Source: Candidatus Gastranaerophilales bacterium (GTDB lineage: Bacteria > Cyanobacteriota > Vampirovibrionia > Gastranaerophilales > Gastranaerophilaceae). From it: DNA of 11,845 nucleotides. The notes below the pieces were generated by a model. That model was not told the origin of the DNA. It saw nothing but the letters and a program-made list of their open reading frames with translations, and did not search any database. Positions 4,337 through 11,628 of this stretch are shown here, piece by piece. Position 1 is the first letter of the stretch. Each line of letters opens with the position of its first letter. The stretch lies in contig CAJONH010000256.1 in NCBI GenBank assembly GCA_905235825.1, forward strand, positions 1-11,845, in the 5' to 3' direction. Made by a program: the position numbers and the translations under genes.

Positions 4337-6637
4337 TCAATTATTCTCTTCCAATTCCCAGATACCGCAAGGGCAAAGTCCGGCACAAATACCGCAGCCT
4401 ATACATTTATTATCATCGGATATATATTCAAATCTGCCGTTTTCTTGATGTTCTATCCTTGTAATTGCATTATTCGGACAGCTTTGTCTGCAAAGCCCGC
4501 AATCTCTGCAATAACCGCAAGACATACATCTGTTTTGTTCATTATCGCAATTTGAATTGTAGCACTCATAATACTCTGATTTTATTCTTTTTGACGGTAT
4601 TAAATCTTTTTCTTTTACAGGGGTTAAAGACTCATTATTTAAAAATTTAATTACATTTTCTGCCGCCTTTTTCCCTGATGCTATCGCATTTGTGAATAAT
4701 CCGGGCTTTATTGCATCTCCTATCGCAAAAACTTTACTGTTATGGGTCTGCATAAATTCATTTATCTGAACTCTTGATTTTTCATCCAAATATTCTTTAT
4801 TTAAAAAATCAAATATAGGTCTGTCGCCGACTGATATAATTACGCTGTCAGCCTCTAAAAATCTTCCGTCTTTTAAATATACACCTTTTTCGGTTATTTT
4901 TTGAGTAAAACAAGGATACATTATTTTTGCACCGAGTTTTTCTGCAGCTTTTATTTCTTTTTCAAATGCACTCGGTTCTTGAATATCAATTGCAGTAACG
5001 TCTTCAATTCCACCCTGCTTATAAACTTCCGTTATAACATCCATAGCAGCATTACCTGCACCTATTACCACAACTTTTTTACCTAAATTATACTTTTTAC
5101 CGTTCTTACAGTCTTTTAGAAAATTTAATCCTTTTATAAGTCTTTCATAACCTTCAAACGGAATTACAACGGGATTATGTCCTCCTATTGCGATAATAAC
5201 GGCATCAAAATCTTTTTCTATATCATTAAATAATTTTGGGGTTATTTTTGTTGAAGTATGTATTTTAACACCGATATTTTTAAATCTTTCAAGTTCGGTT
5301 TCCAAAATTTCTTTATGCAGTCTTTCTTCCGGAATTACTTGTGATAATTTGCCGCCGATTTTTTTATCCTGTTCAAATATTTCAACTTTATAACCGTTTC
5401 TTGCCAATTGCCAAGCGGTTGAAATCCCTGCAGCACCTGCACCGATTACAGCAATCTTTTGCTTTTTTGTTATTTCAAACGGTTTGATTTTTATATCTTT
5501 AGAAAGAGAACCGAGCATTTTAACATCCAGCGGATTATCAAAAGTACCTCGTGAACAATTATTTAAACATAAATTAGGGCATACCTGACCGCATACACTT
5601 GCAGGAAACGGACTGTATTCCAAAACCAATTCAAGAGCTTCTTTCATTTTTCCTGCTCTTAAAAGCGAAAATCTTTTTTGTGTGGGAATTTTTATGGGAC
5701 AATTATACTCGCAAGGTGCAGAATATGCATAATTTTTCCATTTTGGCTTTCTTAATCTGGAATTACCTGTTTGAACCAAATCATAGGATTTAAAATCATC
5801 AGTAATTAAATCTGAAAATATTGAACCGCCGATTTCTTCAAACCATTTATTTACTCTGAACGTTTTTAAAGAAATACATTCATGTTTTTGACGTTCTTCG
5901 TAAGTCTTAGCTACTATTTTATGCCATTGAGAAAAATCCGTTAATATTTTAAAGCAATCTTCCCGTTTTATTTCAGCCAAAAATGTTTCAAGTCCGTTTG
6001 TTAAAAACTCAATATCATTTTCATCCAAATCCAAAATAAAAACATCATCAGAGAGATTTTTAATGCTGCCTCGAACATAAACTATACCGCCGACCATGCC
6101 TACGCATGAACGTTCCCCTAATACGGAAGGCATATTTTCACAATTTAAACCGCATACAACAGCAGTTCCGCCGCCCATAAATTCAAAAGAAAATGAACCT
6201 GCCGACTTTAATACCCAGAGTTCCGGTGCGGCAAATTTCGGGTCTTTTTTCATCAAAGCACCGCTTCGGGTTCCGACATTTCCTGCTATATAAATTTTAC
6301 CCGAAGCTGCACAATGCCCTGTTGTATCACCGCTGTCTCCGTTAACAACAATTTTAGCACCGGAATTAAGCCAGCCCGTATCGGCAGGAGCAGAGCCTTC
6401 AACATATATATTTGTGCCTTTTGCCCCCATTGAGCCGACTCTTTGCCCCGGATTTGTTACATAAAAATTCAGGTCACTTCCTTCTTTAGCCCAAACGCTT
6501 CCGCCTATATTATGCTGACCGCAGGCATTTATTTCAAAATCGGTATAACCCTCATCAATTGCCTGCCATATTTGACACATTAAATCTTGAGTAGATGTTC
6601 TTTTATCGTTTTCGATAGTATTTATTGTTTTTTTCAT
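4337..6637 (-). CDS. Glutamate synthase GXGXG domain fused to GltD-like FAD/NAD(P)H oxidoreductase and ferredoxin domain
   Basis: The predicted protein has 766 residues and is the electron-input and structural part of a split glutamate synthase. Residues ~30-220 form the glycine-rich GXGXG beta-helix domain (GAKGTNIYVEG, GHCAASGKIYIAGN, MVGGIVYVRGS), normally the C-terminal domain of GltB. Residues ~305-365 are a GltD-type Fe-S domain (Cys309, 313, 349, 353, 357, 361). An FAD site GAGAAG lies at 399-404 and a NAD(P)H site GAGNA at 526-530, with VFAIGDAIKPG (636-645) for FAD. The C-terminus (692-757) is Cys-rich with ferredoxin-like clusters, including CGLCRQSCP and CIGCGICAGLCP. The protein would pass electrons to the FMN subunit encoded at 6786-8438. 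Start ATG 6637 has only a weak AAAGAG site. The last 42 codons are duplicated as a broken copy at 1403-1532, so this tail borders the island and may have come with it. Gene names differ between genomes, so none is given. Confidence 0.9.
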   Translation of the reverse strand: MKKTINTIENDKRTSTQDLMCQIWQAIDEGYTDFEINACGQHNIGGSVWAKEGSDLNFYVTNPGQRVGSMGAKGTNIYVEGSAPADTGWLNSGAKIVVNGDSGDTTGHCAASGKIYIAGNVGTRSGALMKKDPKFAAPELWVLKSAGSFSFEFMGGGTAVVCGLNCENMPSVLGERSCVGMVGGIVYVRGSIKNLSDDVFILDLDENDIEFLTNGLETFLAEIKREDCFKILTDFSQWHKIVAKTYEERQKHECISLKTFRVNKWFEEIGGSIFSDLITDDFKSYDLVQTGNSRLRKPKWKNYAYSAPCEYNCPIKIPTQKRFSLLRAGKMKEALELVLEYSPFPASVCGQVCPNLCLNNCSRGTFDNPLDVKMLGSLSKDIKIKPFEITKKQKIAVIGAGAAGISTAWQLARNGYKVEIFEQDKKIGGKLSQVIPEERLHKEILETELERFKNIGVKIHTSTKITPKLFNDIEKDFDAVIIAIGGHNPVVIPFEGYERLIKGLNFLKDCKNGKKYNLGKKVVVIGAGNAAMDVITEVYKQGGIEDVTAIDIQEPSAFEKEIKAAEKLGAKIMYPCFTQKITEKGVYLKDGRFLEADSVIISVGDRPIFDFLNKEYLDEKSRVQINEFMQTHNSKVFAIGDAIKPGLFTNAIASGKKAAENVIKFLNNESLTPVKEKDLIPSKRIKSEYYECYNSNCDNEQNRCMSCGYCRDCGLCRQSCPNNAITRIEHQENGRFEYISDDNKCIGCGICAGLCPCGIWELEENN
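4392..4465. repeat. Right copy of the 74-bp perfect direct repeat
   Basis: It is identical to 1459-1532 and in the same orientation. Here it is part of the intact reading frame of the glutamate synthase fusion gene, about residues 725-749, covering the start of the last ferredoxin cluster. Confidence 0.9.
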
Positions 6638-6673
6638 AATTTTCTCTTTATTGTATTGAATTATTGCTTCCTT

Positions 6674-6744
6674 AAAATCCTTGCTTCCGCTTTAAAAAGA
6701 TGAACAAAATGCCGATTTCATCTTTTTGTGCTTCAGCGGATTTT
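6674..6744 (-). repeat. Strong nested stem-loop in the glutamate synthase intergenic gap
   Basis: The 148-bp gap between the FMN subunit and GXGXG/GltD genes contains a perfect 11-bp inverted repeat (6694-6704 with 6717-6727, 12-base loop). Around it are TCCGCT/AGCGGA arms (6686-6691 with 6735-6740), plus a competing 7-bp pair (6674-6680 with 6738-6744). The minus-strand transcript has no U run after it, so it is not a plain terminator for the operon; the T run lies on the plus-strand side (6741-6746), where no gene ends. It may stabilise or process the mRNA, partly attenuate the distal gene, or be a copy of a dispersed intergenic repeat. Confidence 0.6.
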
Positions 6745-6785
6745 TTGTTACTTCGAGTTCGCTATCGCTCCACTCTACGCAAAAT

Positions 6786-8438
6786 TCAACAAGCATATTG
6801 TATATTTAACCTCTCTGCAACATTTTTATCAACGCACACAAGAGCATCAGACCTTCCAATCGGCAGAGTTGAATTACCAACGGGGGCAAGAAGTTTTTTC
6901 AACTCTATATCGGCAGCACAAATATAATTAACAATATTCTCAGCTACTCTATCAACATCGAGTCTTTGCATCAGTTTTGGATTTTGAGTCGTAATTCCAA
7001 CAGGGCATTTTCCTGTGTTACAACCGTTGCATTTACCGAAATCATTACCTACACATCCTGCAATTTGAAGTATTAATTTCCCTATAAATACACCTGATGC
7101 ACCTAAACAAATCATTTTAAATGTATCTGCCGCAAGATTACCGTTCATTCCTATTCCGCCGCCTGCAAATATGGGAATTTGTCCTTGTTTCCCCTGATGA
7201 ACAGCAGCTAAATAACAATCTCTTAATTTGGAAACAATGGGATGTCCCGTATGGTTTAAAGAAATCTCGTGAGCTGCCCCGGTTCCGCCCTGCAAACCGT
7301 CAATAAAAAAACCGCCGACTATATTATACGGGTCACGAAGCAAATTATTATAAACACTTACGCTCGTTGACGATGCCGCAACTTTAATTGCAACAGGTAC
7401 TTTAAACCTGAAAGCACAGTTCATCGATAAAAACATTTTTTGAACGCTTTCTTCAATGGAATAAAGTCCCTGATGATTAGGCGGAGAAAGTAAATCGGCT
7501 TTAGGTACTCCTCGTATTTCCTGTATCAGCTTAACATTTTTTTCCGCCATTAATAACCCGCCGTCGCCCGGTTTTGCACCTTGTCCGATTTTTATTAAAA
7601 TTCCGGCAGGATTTTCCTGCATATACGGCATTGAATTTATTATTCTGTTCCAGCCAAAATGCCCCGATGCTATTTGTAAAATCATATATTTTAAATATTT
7701 TGACCTTAAAAGTTTATCGGGAATTCCGCCTTCACCTGTTGACATTCTTATCGGAATATGTTTTACCTCATTAAGGTAAGCCGTAGCTATTGCTATTGCT
7801 TCCCACATTCTTGGAGATAATGCACCTATTGACATATCAGAAAACATAATAGGATAAATTGATGTATTTACGGGCAAATTTTTATTTTTCTTTTCCTGCA
7901 GCTCACCGTCTACTATATCAAAATCAAGATTATCAGCACTTACGACTCTACCCAGATTTGTTCTTAAATCAAAAGTATGACGGAGTGCATCTAAGGAAGG
8001 GTCAGTCATTTGCGAAATTCTGCCGACTTTTATTTTATCAAGCGTTCTTCCTTCGGTATGCAGATTGCTTCTTCCGCCTCTTTTTACCGATTGTGCCGTT
8101 TTTGCCCGATACCTTGTTCCAAAAATTTCTGTTTTATTTCTCGTTACATTTATTGCATTATTCGGACAAACTTTGGTGCAAATTCCACAGCCTCTGCAAA
8201 AATTATTTGCGTCAATTACCTGTCTTATAACAGGTATTGCCTTTTGGTCTTCATCAATTTGAAAACCTTCTTCGTTTGAAATAGCCTGAACTTTCTTTCT
8301 TTTTTGTACATCAACTTTTATGGCACCAAATGAACACGCTGCAACACACCTTCCGCATAACTGGCACTTCTCGCTTGCATACTCTATAATCCAAGGCAAA
8401 TCATCTTTAGATATGCTGTTTATATTTACTGTCGTCAT
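6786..8438 (-). CDS. Glutamate synthase FMN/3Fe-4S subunit with two N-terminal ferredoxin clusters
   Basis: The predicted protein has 550 residues and is the catalytic synthase subunit, where ammonia from glutamine and 2-oxoglutarate are reductively joined to glutamate on FMN. The N-terminus carries two 4Fe-4S motifs: Cys25, 28, 31, 35 (CQLCGRCVAAC) and Cys81, 84, 87, 91 (CRGCGICTKVC). The FMN barrel follows, with YPIMFSDMSIGALSP (195-209), STGEGGIP (233-240), IKIGQGAKPGDGG (282-294), DGLQGGTGAA (380-389) and PIFAGGGIG (422-430). The 3Fe-4S loop uses Cys from 462, 470, 473 and 478 before PVGITTQ. It is typical of archaeal-type enzymes in which the GltB domains are separate genes. Its start overlaps the stop of the glutaminase gene by 4 bp (ATGA), so translation is coupled. 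The GXGXG/GltD fusion gene follows after 148 bp. No missing key residue was noticed. Confidence 0.92.
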   Translation of the reverse strand: MTTVNINSISKDDLPWIIEYASEKCQLCGRCVAACSFGAIKVDVQKRKKVQAISNEEGFQIDEDQKAIPVIRQVIDANNFCRGCGICTKVCPNNAINVTRNKTEIFGTRYRAKTAQSVKRGGRSNLHTEGRTLDKIKVGRISQMTDPSLDALRHTFDLRTNLGRVVSADNLDFDIVDGELQEKKNKNLPVNTSIYPIMFSDMSIGALSPRMWEAIAIATAYLNEVKHIPIRMSTGEGGIPDKLLRSKYLKYMILQIASGHFGWNRIINSMPYMQENPAGILIKIGQGAKPGDGGLLMAEKNVKLIQEIRGVPKADLLSPPNHQGLYSIEESVQKMFLSMNCAFRFKVPVAIKVAASSTSVSVYNNLLRDPYNIVGGFFIDGLQGGTGAAHEISLNHTGHPIVSKLRDCYLAAVHQGKQGQIPIFAGGGIGMNGNLAADTFKMICLGASGVFIGKLILQIAGCVGNDFGKCNGCNTGKCPVGITTQNPKLMQRLDVDRVAENIVNYICAADIELKKLLAPVGNSTLPIGRSDALVCVDKNVAERLNIQYAC

Positions 8439-9541
8439 TGAGCTATCCTTTGTATATTTAAATCATTATCCACAACAACAAGTTCTCTTTCATTTGTATA
8501 TATATCTTTTGATATATCTCTATTCGGCAATATTTCATTTGCACCTGTTACTTCCGAGGTCATAACAACAATATCACCGTCTTTGCATACTACAGTCGGT
8601 CTTAATTTTTTTGAGTCAATCACATTAAACATAGTGCCATCTGGCAAAACACCTATCGTTGTATTCGGCCCGTTTATTTCTAAATTTTGCAATGACGATT
8701 TTATTCTTTGCAGAACATTTTTATCGGCTCTTTTTTCGGTTTCTTCAAACGGCAACGGTGTTAAAACGTGCTTGTAATACTTCAGCGGCCACTTTAAAAT
8801 TTTATGAACATAATGAAGCGTATATAAAAAACATTGAGAATCACTTTCAAAACCAATATAACCCCGATGAAGTTTTTGCTGCATAAGTTTATTTTTTTCA
8901 TAGAAAGTATTTTCACCGTTTGTTAAAGTTGTATACCCCTGTAAAAAGAAAGGATGAGCAGCATAACGCACAATATCATAATTAGTATTCTGCCTGCACT
9001 GTGCCGTAATAATTTTTGCCCTTAAATTTACTTCTTCACTCCACAAGTTAAAATATGTTCCGATATCATTAGGATCTCCTATCTCTTTAAGTGAAATAAC
9101 ATCAGGATAAAATGAATATACAAAACCTTCTTCATTTTGTTCCAAGTGTGAACGCAATTTTAATCTTGTATCAAGAAGCAGATTTTCTTTTTCTTCTTTT
9201 GAAGCATTTTTATAGTTTTTAGGATATTGAAATACTTCAAAAACATAATTGGGCATTGTTTCAATCTTTAATGAACTATCGGGATAAACTTCGGGATTAT
9301 ATTGAAATACCCTTACAAATCCTATTTTATGAAGCATATCTTCCGCATACTTCATACCCTCATCAGTTACCGCCATTGATAAAATCGGCAATTCTTTGTA
9401 ATTTTCAAAGATTCCGCCCAAATCCTGCATAATAAAGGCAAATCCTGAATTATCATGCCCTTTTTGCTGGGAACGCATCAAACGCAGCACCATAGAAGGG
9501 TGTATATATCTTTTTGATTTAATTGAACCTATTCTGCACAT
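8435..9541 (-). CDS. Glutamate synthase glutaminase (class II glutamine amidotransferase) subunit
   Basis: The predicted protein has 368 residues and is first in the three-gene operon. It would release ammonia from glutamine for the FMN subunit. The N-terminal nucleophile is Cys2 (MCRIGSIKS), which must be exposed by Met removal; this fixes the start at 9541 even though no good ribosome site is present (AGG lies only 1 base upstream). Other class II landmarks are QKGHDNSGFA (26-35), Arg183 in QCRQNTNYD with AAHPF (194-198), the oxyanion-hole NGE (208-210) and Asp234 in GFESDSQCF. In classical GltB this domain is fused to the FMN and GXGXG parts, and here it stands alone. A possible promoter is TTGACG (9571-9576) with GAAAAT (9548-9553) on the minus strand, 17 bp apart; it would give an almost leaderless transcript and is uncertain. 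Confidence 0.9.
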   Translation of the reverse strand: MCRIGSIKSKRYIHPSMVLRLMRSQQKGHDNSGFAFIMQDLGGIFENYKELPILSMAVTDEGMKYAEDMLHKIGFVRVFQYNPEVYPDSSLKIETMPNYVFEVFQYPKNYKNASKEEKENLLLDTRLKLRSHLEQNEEGFVYSFYPDVISLKEIGDPNDIGTYFNLWSEEVNLRAKIITAQCRQNTNYDIVRYAAHPFFLQGYTTLTNGENTFYEKNKLMQQKLHRGYIGFESDSQCFLYTLHYVHKILKWPLKYYKHVLTPLPFEETEKRADKNVLQRIKSSLQNLEINGPNTTIGVLPDGTMFNVIDSKKLRPTVVCKDGDIVVMTSEVTGANEILPNRDISKDIYTNERELVVVDNDLNIQRIAQ

Positions 9542-9943
9542 ACCTACATTTTCTTACGAGCCGTATTTATCGTCAAATCAAGGTAATTATTAAGTTTTCT
9601 AACGTTTTTTATTTTTTGTCGATTTTAATCATTTTTATTATTAAATTGTCTATTTTTTCGCAAAAAATAGTAATTTTTTAAAAATTTATATTTAAATCTA
9701 ATATTAAAAATTTTAAAAATCTTCTAAAAATTAAATTCTTTACAGATTTTAATATTTTAGCAAGTTCGGCTGAAAATTTATTTTTATAATTATGTGTGAT
9801 TTATATGGTGTTAAATCTAATCCGGTTTCGCCCTTTTTAAAGTCACCACTCCCAAATTTCGTTCACACCCTTCGGGCTCTCTTTAAAAATTTGCCCGAGC
9901 ATTTTATTTGAATTTTGTAAAGAAATCAGATAAGAAAGAGTAA
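9542..9943. other. Intergenic region upstream of the divergent glutamate synthase and tetR operons
   Basis: No gene is supported here. Bases 9600-9770 are extremely AT-rich and include a perfect 9-bp A/T hairpin, CTATTTTTT/AAAAAATAG (9650-9658 and 9662-9670, loop CGC). Bases 9830-9905 are less AT-rich and contain two nested pairings: CAAATTT/AAATTTG (9853-9859 with 9887-9893) and TCGGGC/GCCCGA (9872-9877 with 9893-9898). This part could be a dispersed repeat or a small structured RNA, but nothing identifies it. The glutamate synthase promoter must lie near the left edge. Confidence 0.5.
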
Positions 9944-9964
9944 CTATAAGTCATTGACTTTTAG
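9944..9964. promoter_or_regulatory. Palindromic operator overlapping the tetR promoter
   Basis: A core palindrome AAGTCATTGACTT (9948-9960, 6-1-6) extends to 10-base arms with 9 of 10 matches (9944-9953 and 9955-9964). It covers the -35 hexamer TTGACT, so a bound repressor would block RNA polymerase. Position and symmetry suit the adjacent TetR-family protein; autorepression is inferred. Confidence 0.65.
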
Positions 9965-9981
9965 TCGATAATATGTATAAT
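9954..9981 (+). promoter_or_regulatory. Sigma-70-type promoter of the tetR-reductase operon
   Basis: The -35 is TTGACT (9954-9959) and the -10 is a perfect TATAAT (9976-9981), with a 16-bp spacer. Transcription should start near 9988. This argues against the TTG at 9989 as the start of the tetR gene and favours ATG 9998 or 10010. Confidence 0.75.
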
Positions 9982-10009
9982 TAATTTATTGAAAAATATG
10001 GGTTTTATT

Positions 10010-10612
10010 ATGACTAAAAGACAAGAACAATCTGTAAATACACGCCGGAAATTATTAGACACAGCAGAAAATCTGCTGAAAACACAAGGGTTTAATGCTT
10101 TATGCGTGGAAGATATAACAAATGCAGCAGGAACTGCAAAAGGTACATTTTATACTTATTTCAAACATAAAGAAGATATTGTTTCTGAAATTTGCAGGGG
10201 GTATTTTAAAAACATCGAAAATCAAATCAATGAAATGTCCGAAAAAAATTTAATTGACAAATTATCTTTGTATTTTGATAATTTTATGAAAGCAGTTGAA
10301 ATCTATGGGATTAATATTTGCCGGGAATGGATTAGAGGTGCGATAGATCCTGTTACTGCCCCCGATAAAACAGACAAAACAAAATGGCAGTATGATATTG
10401 AAATGTTAAAAAACATACTTAATAATGCCGTTAAAAATAAGGAATTAAAAGAGAATACACCCATTGAACTTTTAACACATCTTATAATATCTGAACTTTA
10501 CGGGATGATGACATGCTGGTGCATGTCAGACGGAATTTTTGAGCCGAAAGATTGGACTAAGAAGTTTTGTGATTTTCAATTAAAAGTTATTTTAAAAGAC
10601 TATTTAGTATAA
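10010..10612 (+). CDS. TetR/AcrR-family transcriptional regulator
   Basis: The predicted protein has 200 residues from ATG 10010, a normal TetR length. The N-terminal helix-turn-helix is clear: TRRKLLDTAENLLKTQGF (11-28), then VEDITNAAGTAKGTFYTYFKHKEDI in the recognition region (about 33-57). The rest is a helical ligand-binding and dimerisation domain too variable to predict an inducer. The frame is open back to TTG 9989, with another ATG at 9998. The promoter -10 ends at 9981, and GGG at 10000-10002 could serve as a weak ribosome site for 10010, so 10010 is preferred and 9998 is possible. It overlaps no gene, and the aldo/keto reductase starts 11 bp after its stop. A palindrome over its own promoter suggests it represses itself and the two downstream reductase genes until a ligand, perhaps a reactive electrophile, releases it; the ligand is inference. 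Confidence 0.9.
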   Translation: MTKRQEQSVNTRRKLLDTAENLLKTQGFNALCVEDITNAAGTAKGTFYTYFKHKEDIVSEICRGYFKNIENQINEMSEKNLIDKLSLYFDNFMKAVEIYGINICREWIRGAIDPVTAPDKTDKTKWQYDIEMLKNILNNAVKNKELKENTPIELLTHLIISELYGMMTCWCMSDGIFEPKDWTKKFCDFQLKVILKDYLV

Positions 10613-10623
10613 AGGAGAAAAAC

Positions 10624-11616
10624 ATGCAATATCTAAAATTAGGTAATACAGGTGTTGATGTTTCAAGAATTTGTCTGGGCTGCATGAGTTTTGGAAAACC
10701 CGGGAAAGAAAACGGTGTTTTTCCTTGGGCAAAAGATTATGATGATGCAAAGCCAATTTTCAAAAAAGCCATTGATTTAGGTATAAACTATTTTGATACC
10801 GCAAACGTTTATCAGCTTGGGACAAGTGAAGAAATTACAGGTCGTCTTATTAAAGAATACGGACTTGACCGAGATGAAATCGTAGTCGCTACAAAAGTTC
10901 ATTTTGCAATGCGTGAAGGCAGACCTAATGGTGCAGGTTCAAGCCGCAAAAATATTATGGCAGAAATTGACCATTCTTTAAAAAGATTAGGACTTGATTA
11001 TGTTGATTTATACCAAATCCACAGATTAGACCACGAAACACCTATGGAAGAAATTATGGAAGCCTTGCACGATGTTGTAAAATCAGGTAAAGCAAGATAT
11101 ATAGGGGCTTCTGTTATGCGGGCGTGGGAATTTGAAAGATTAAATCAAATAGCTGAACGTAACGGCCGGACAAAATTTGTATCTATGCAAAATCAATACA
11201 ACTTGATTTATCGTGAAGAAGAAAGAGAAATGATGCCTTTATGTCAGGATAGAAAAATAGCAGTTGTACCTTGGAGTCCTCTTGCGGGCGGCAGAACAGC
11301 ACACCCTTGGGGTACAAAAACAGCAAGAAACTCAATAGATGAAGTATCGCCTATGGTTTGGGGAAGTACGGAGAAACAAGACAAAGTTGTTGTCGATAAT
11401 TTAGAAAAAATCTCAAAAGAACTCGGTTATTCAATGGCACAGGTTTCTTTGGCTTGGATGTTATCAAAACCTTATGTAACGTCGCCTATTGTCGGATGCA
11501 CAGATGTTAAACATGTTGAAGAAGCAGTTTCGGCACTTGATATTAAATTAAGTGATGAAATTATTAAAAGGCTTGAGGCACCTTATGTTCCGCATGAAAG
11601 CAATGGATTATTTTAA
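10624..11616 (+). CDS. Aldo/keto reductase
   Basis: The predicted protein has 330 residues, full length for the (alpha/beta)8-barrel NADPH-dependent reductases of aldehydes and ketones. The catalytic tetrad is complete: Asp58 and Tyr63 in FDTANVY (57-63), Lys91 in ATKVHF, and His133 in QIHRLD. Other family marks are GINYFDTA, SLKRLGLDYVDLY (118-130) and the cofactor-binding PWSPLAGG and SPIVGCTDVKHVEEAV (287-302). The pattern is closest to the YajO/general stress branch, but the substrate is not fixed by sequence. AAGGAG (10612-10617), starting in the last base of the tetR stop, lies 6 bases before ATG 10624. A flavodoxin-fold oxidoreductase follows 12 bp after the stop. The three genes form one operon under the tetR promoter. 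Confidence 0.93.
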   Translation: MQYLKLGNTGVDVSRICLGCMSFGKPGKENGVFPWAKDYDDAKPIFKKAIDLGINYFDTANVYQLGTSEEITGRLIKEYGLDRDEIVVATKVHFAMREGRPNGAGSSRKNIMAEIDHSLKRLGLDYVDLYQIHRLDHETPMEEIMEALHDVVKSGKARYIGASVMRAWEFERLNQIAERNGRTKFVSMQNQYNLIYREEEREMMPLCQDRKIAVVPWSPLAGGRTAHPWGTKTARNSIDEVSPMVWGSTEKQDKVVVDNLEKISKELGYSMAQVSLAWMLSKPYVTSPIVGCTDVKHVEEAVSALDIKLSDEIIKRLEAPYVPHESNGLF

Positions 11617-11628
11617 AAAGGAGGTAAA

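Larger units (their letters stand above)
1459..4465. mobile_element. Putative genomic island (HAD, RHH, RloA/RloB-like genes) flanked by direct repeats
   Basis: The segment between the two copies of the glutamate synthase 3' end carries four genes unrelated to the neighbours. It is visibly more AT-rich: counting one line by hand gives 11 G+C of 60 at 2701-2760, against 24 of 60 at 6241-6300. Integrating elements that enter the 3' end of a gene often restore it with a carried copy of the end and leave the displaced end at the other side, which is what is seen here. On both sides the gene-end spacing is identical: cdsA stop to remnant stop is 2 bp, and the rloB-like stop to the intact glutamate synthase stop is 2 bp. 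No integrase, transposase or terminal inverted repeat was found, so the mechanism is open. It may be a degenerate element, one mobilised in trans, or homologous recombination with a donor allele. Confidence 0.55.

Noticed and set aside
1403..4465. tRNA attachment site, CRISPR array or terminal inverted repeats at the island edges
   Set aside because: Looked for by eye and not found; the boundaries are only the duplicated glutamate synthase tail.
6741..6746. T run after the stem-loop, looking like an intrinsic terminator on the plus strand
   Set aside because: No plus-strand gene ends here, and in the operon's own direction the stem is not followed by a U tract.
6700..6931. Plus-strand open frames across the glutamate synthase intergenic stem-loop
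   Set aside because: Two overlapping frames run into the FMN subunit gene on the opposite strand and lack recognisable features or a ribosome site.
7859..8279. Plus-strand open frames of up to 123 codons opposite the FMN subunit
   Set aside because: The minus strand has continuous ferredoxin and FMN motifs here; the plus-strand peptides are Phe/Leu-rich shadows.
9989..9991. TTG as start of the TetR regulator
   Set aside because: It falls at the predicted transcription start of the TTGACT/TATAAT promoter and has no ribosome site; ATG 9998 or 10010 fits better.
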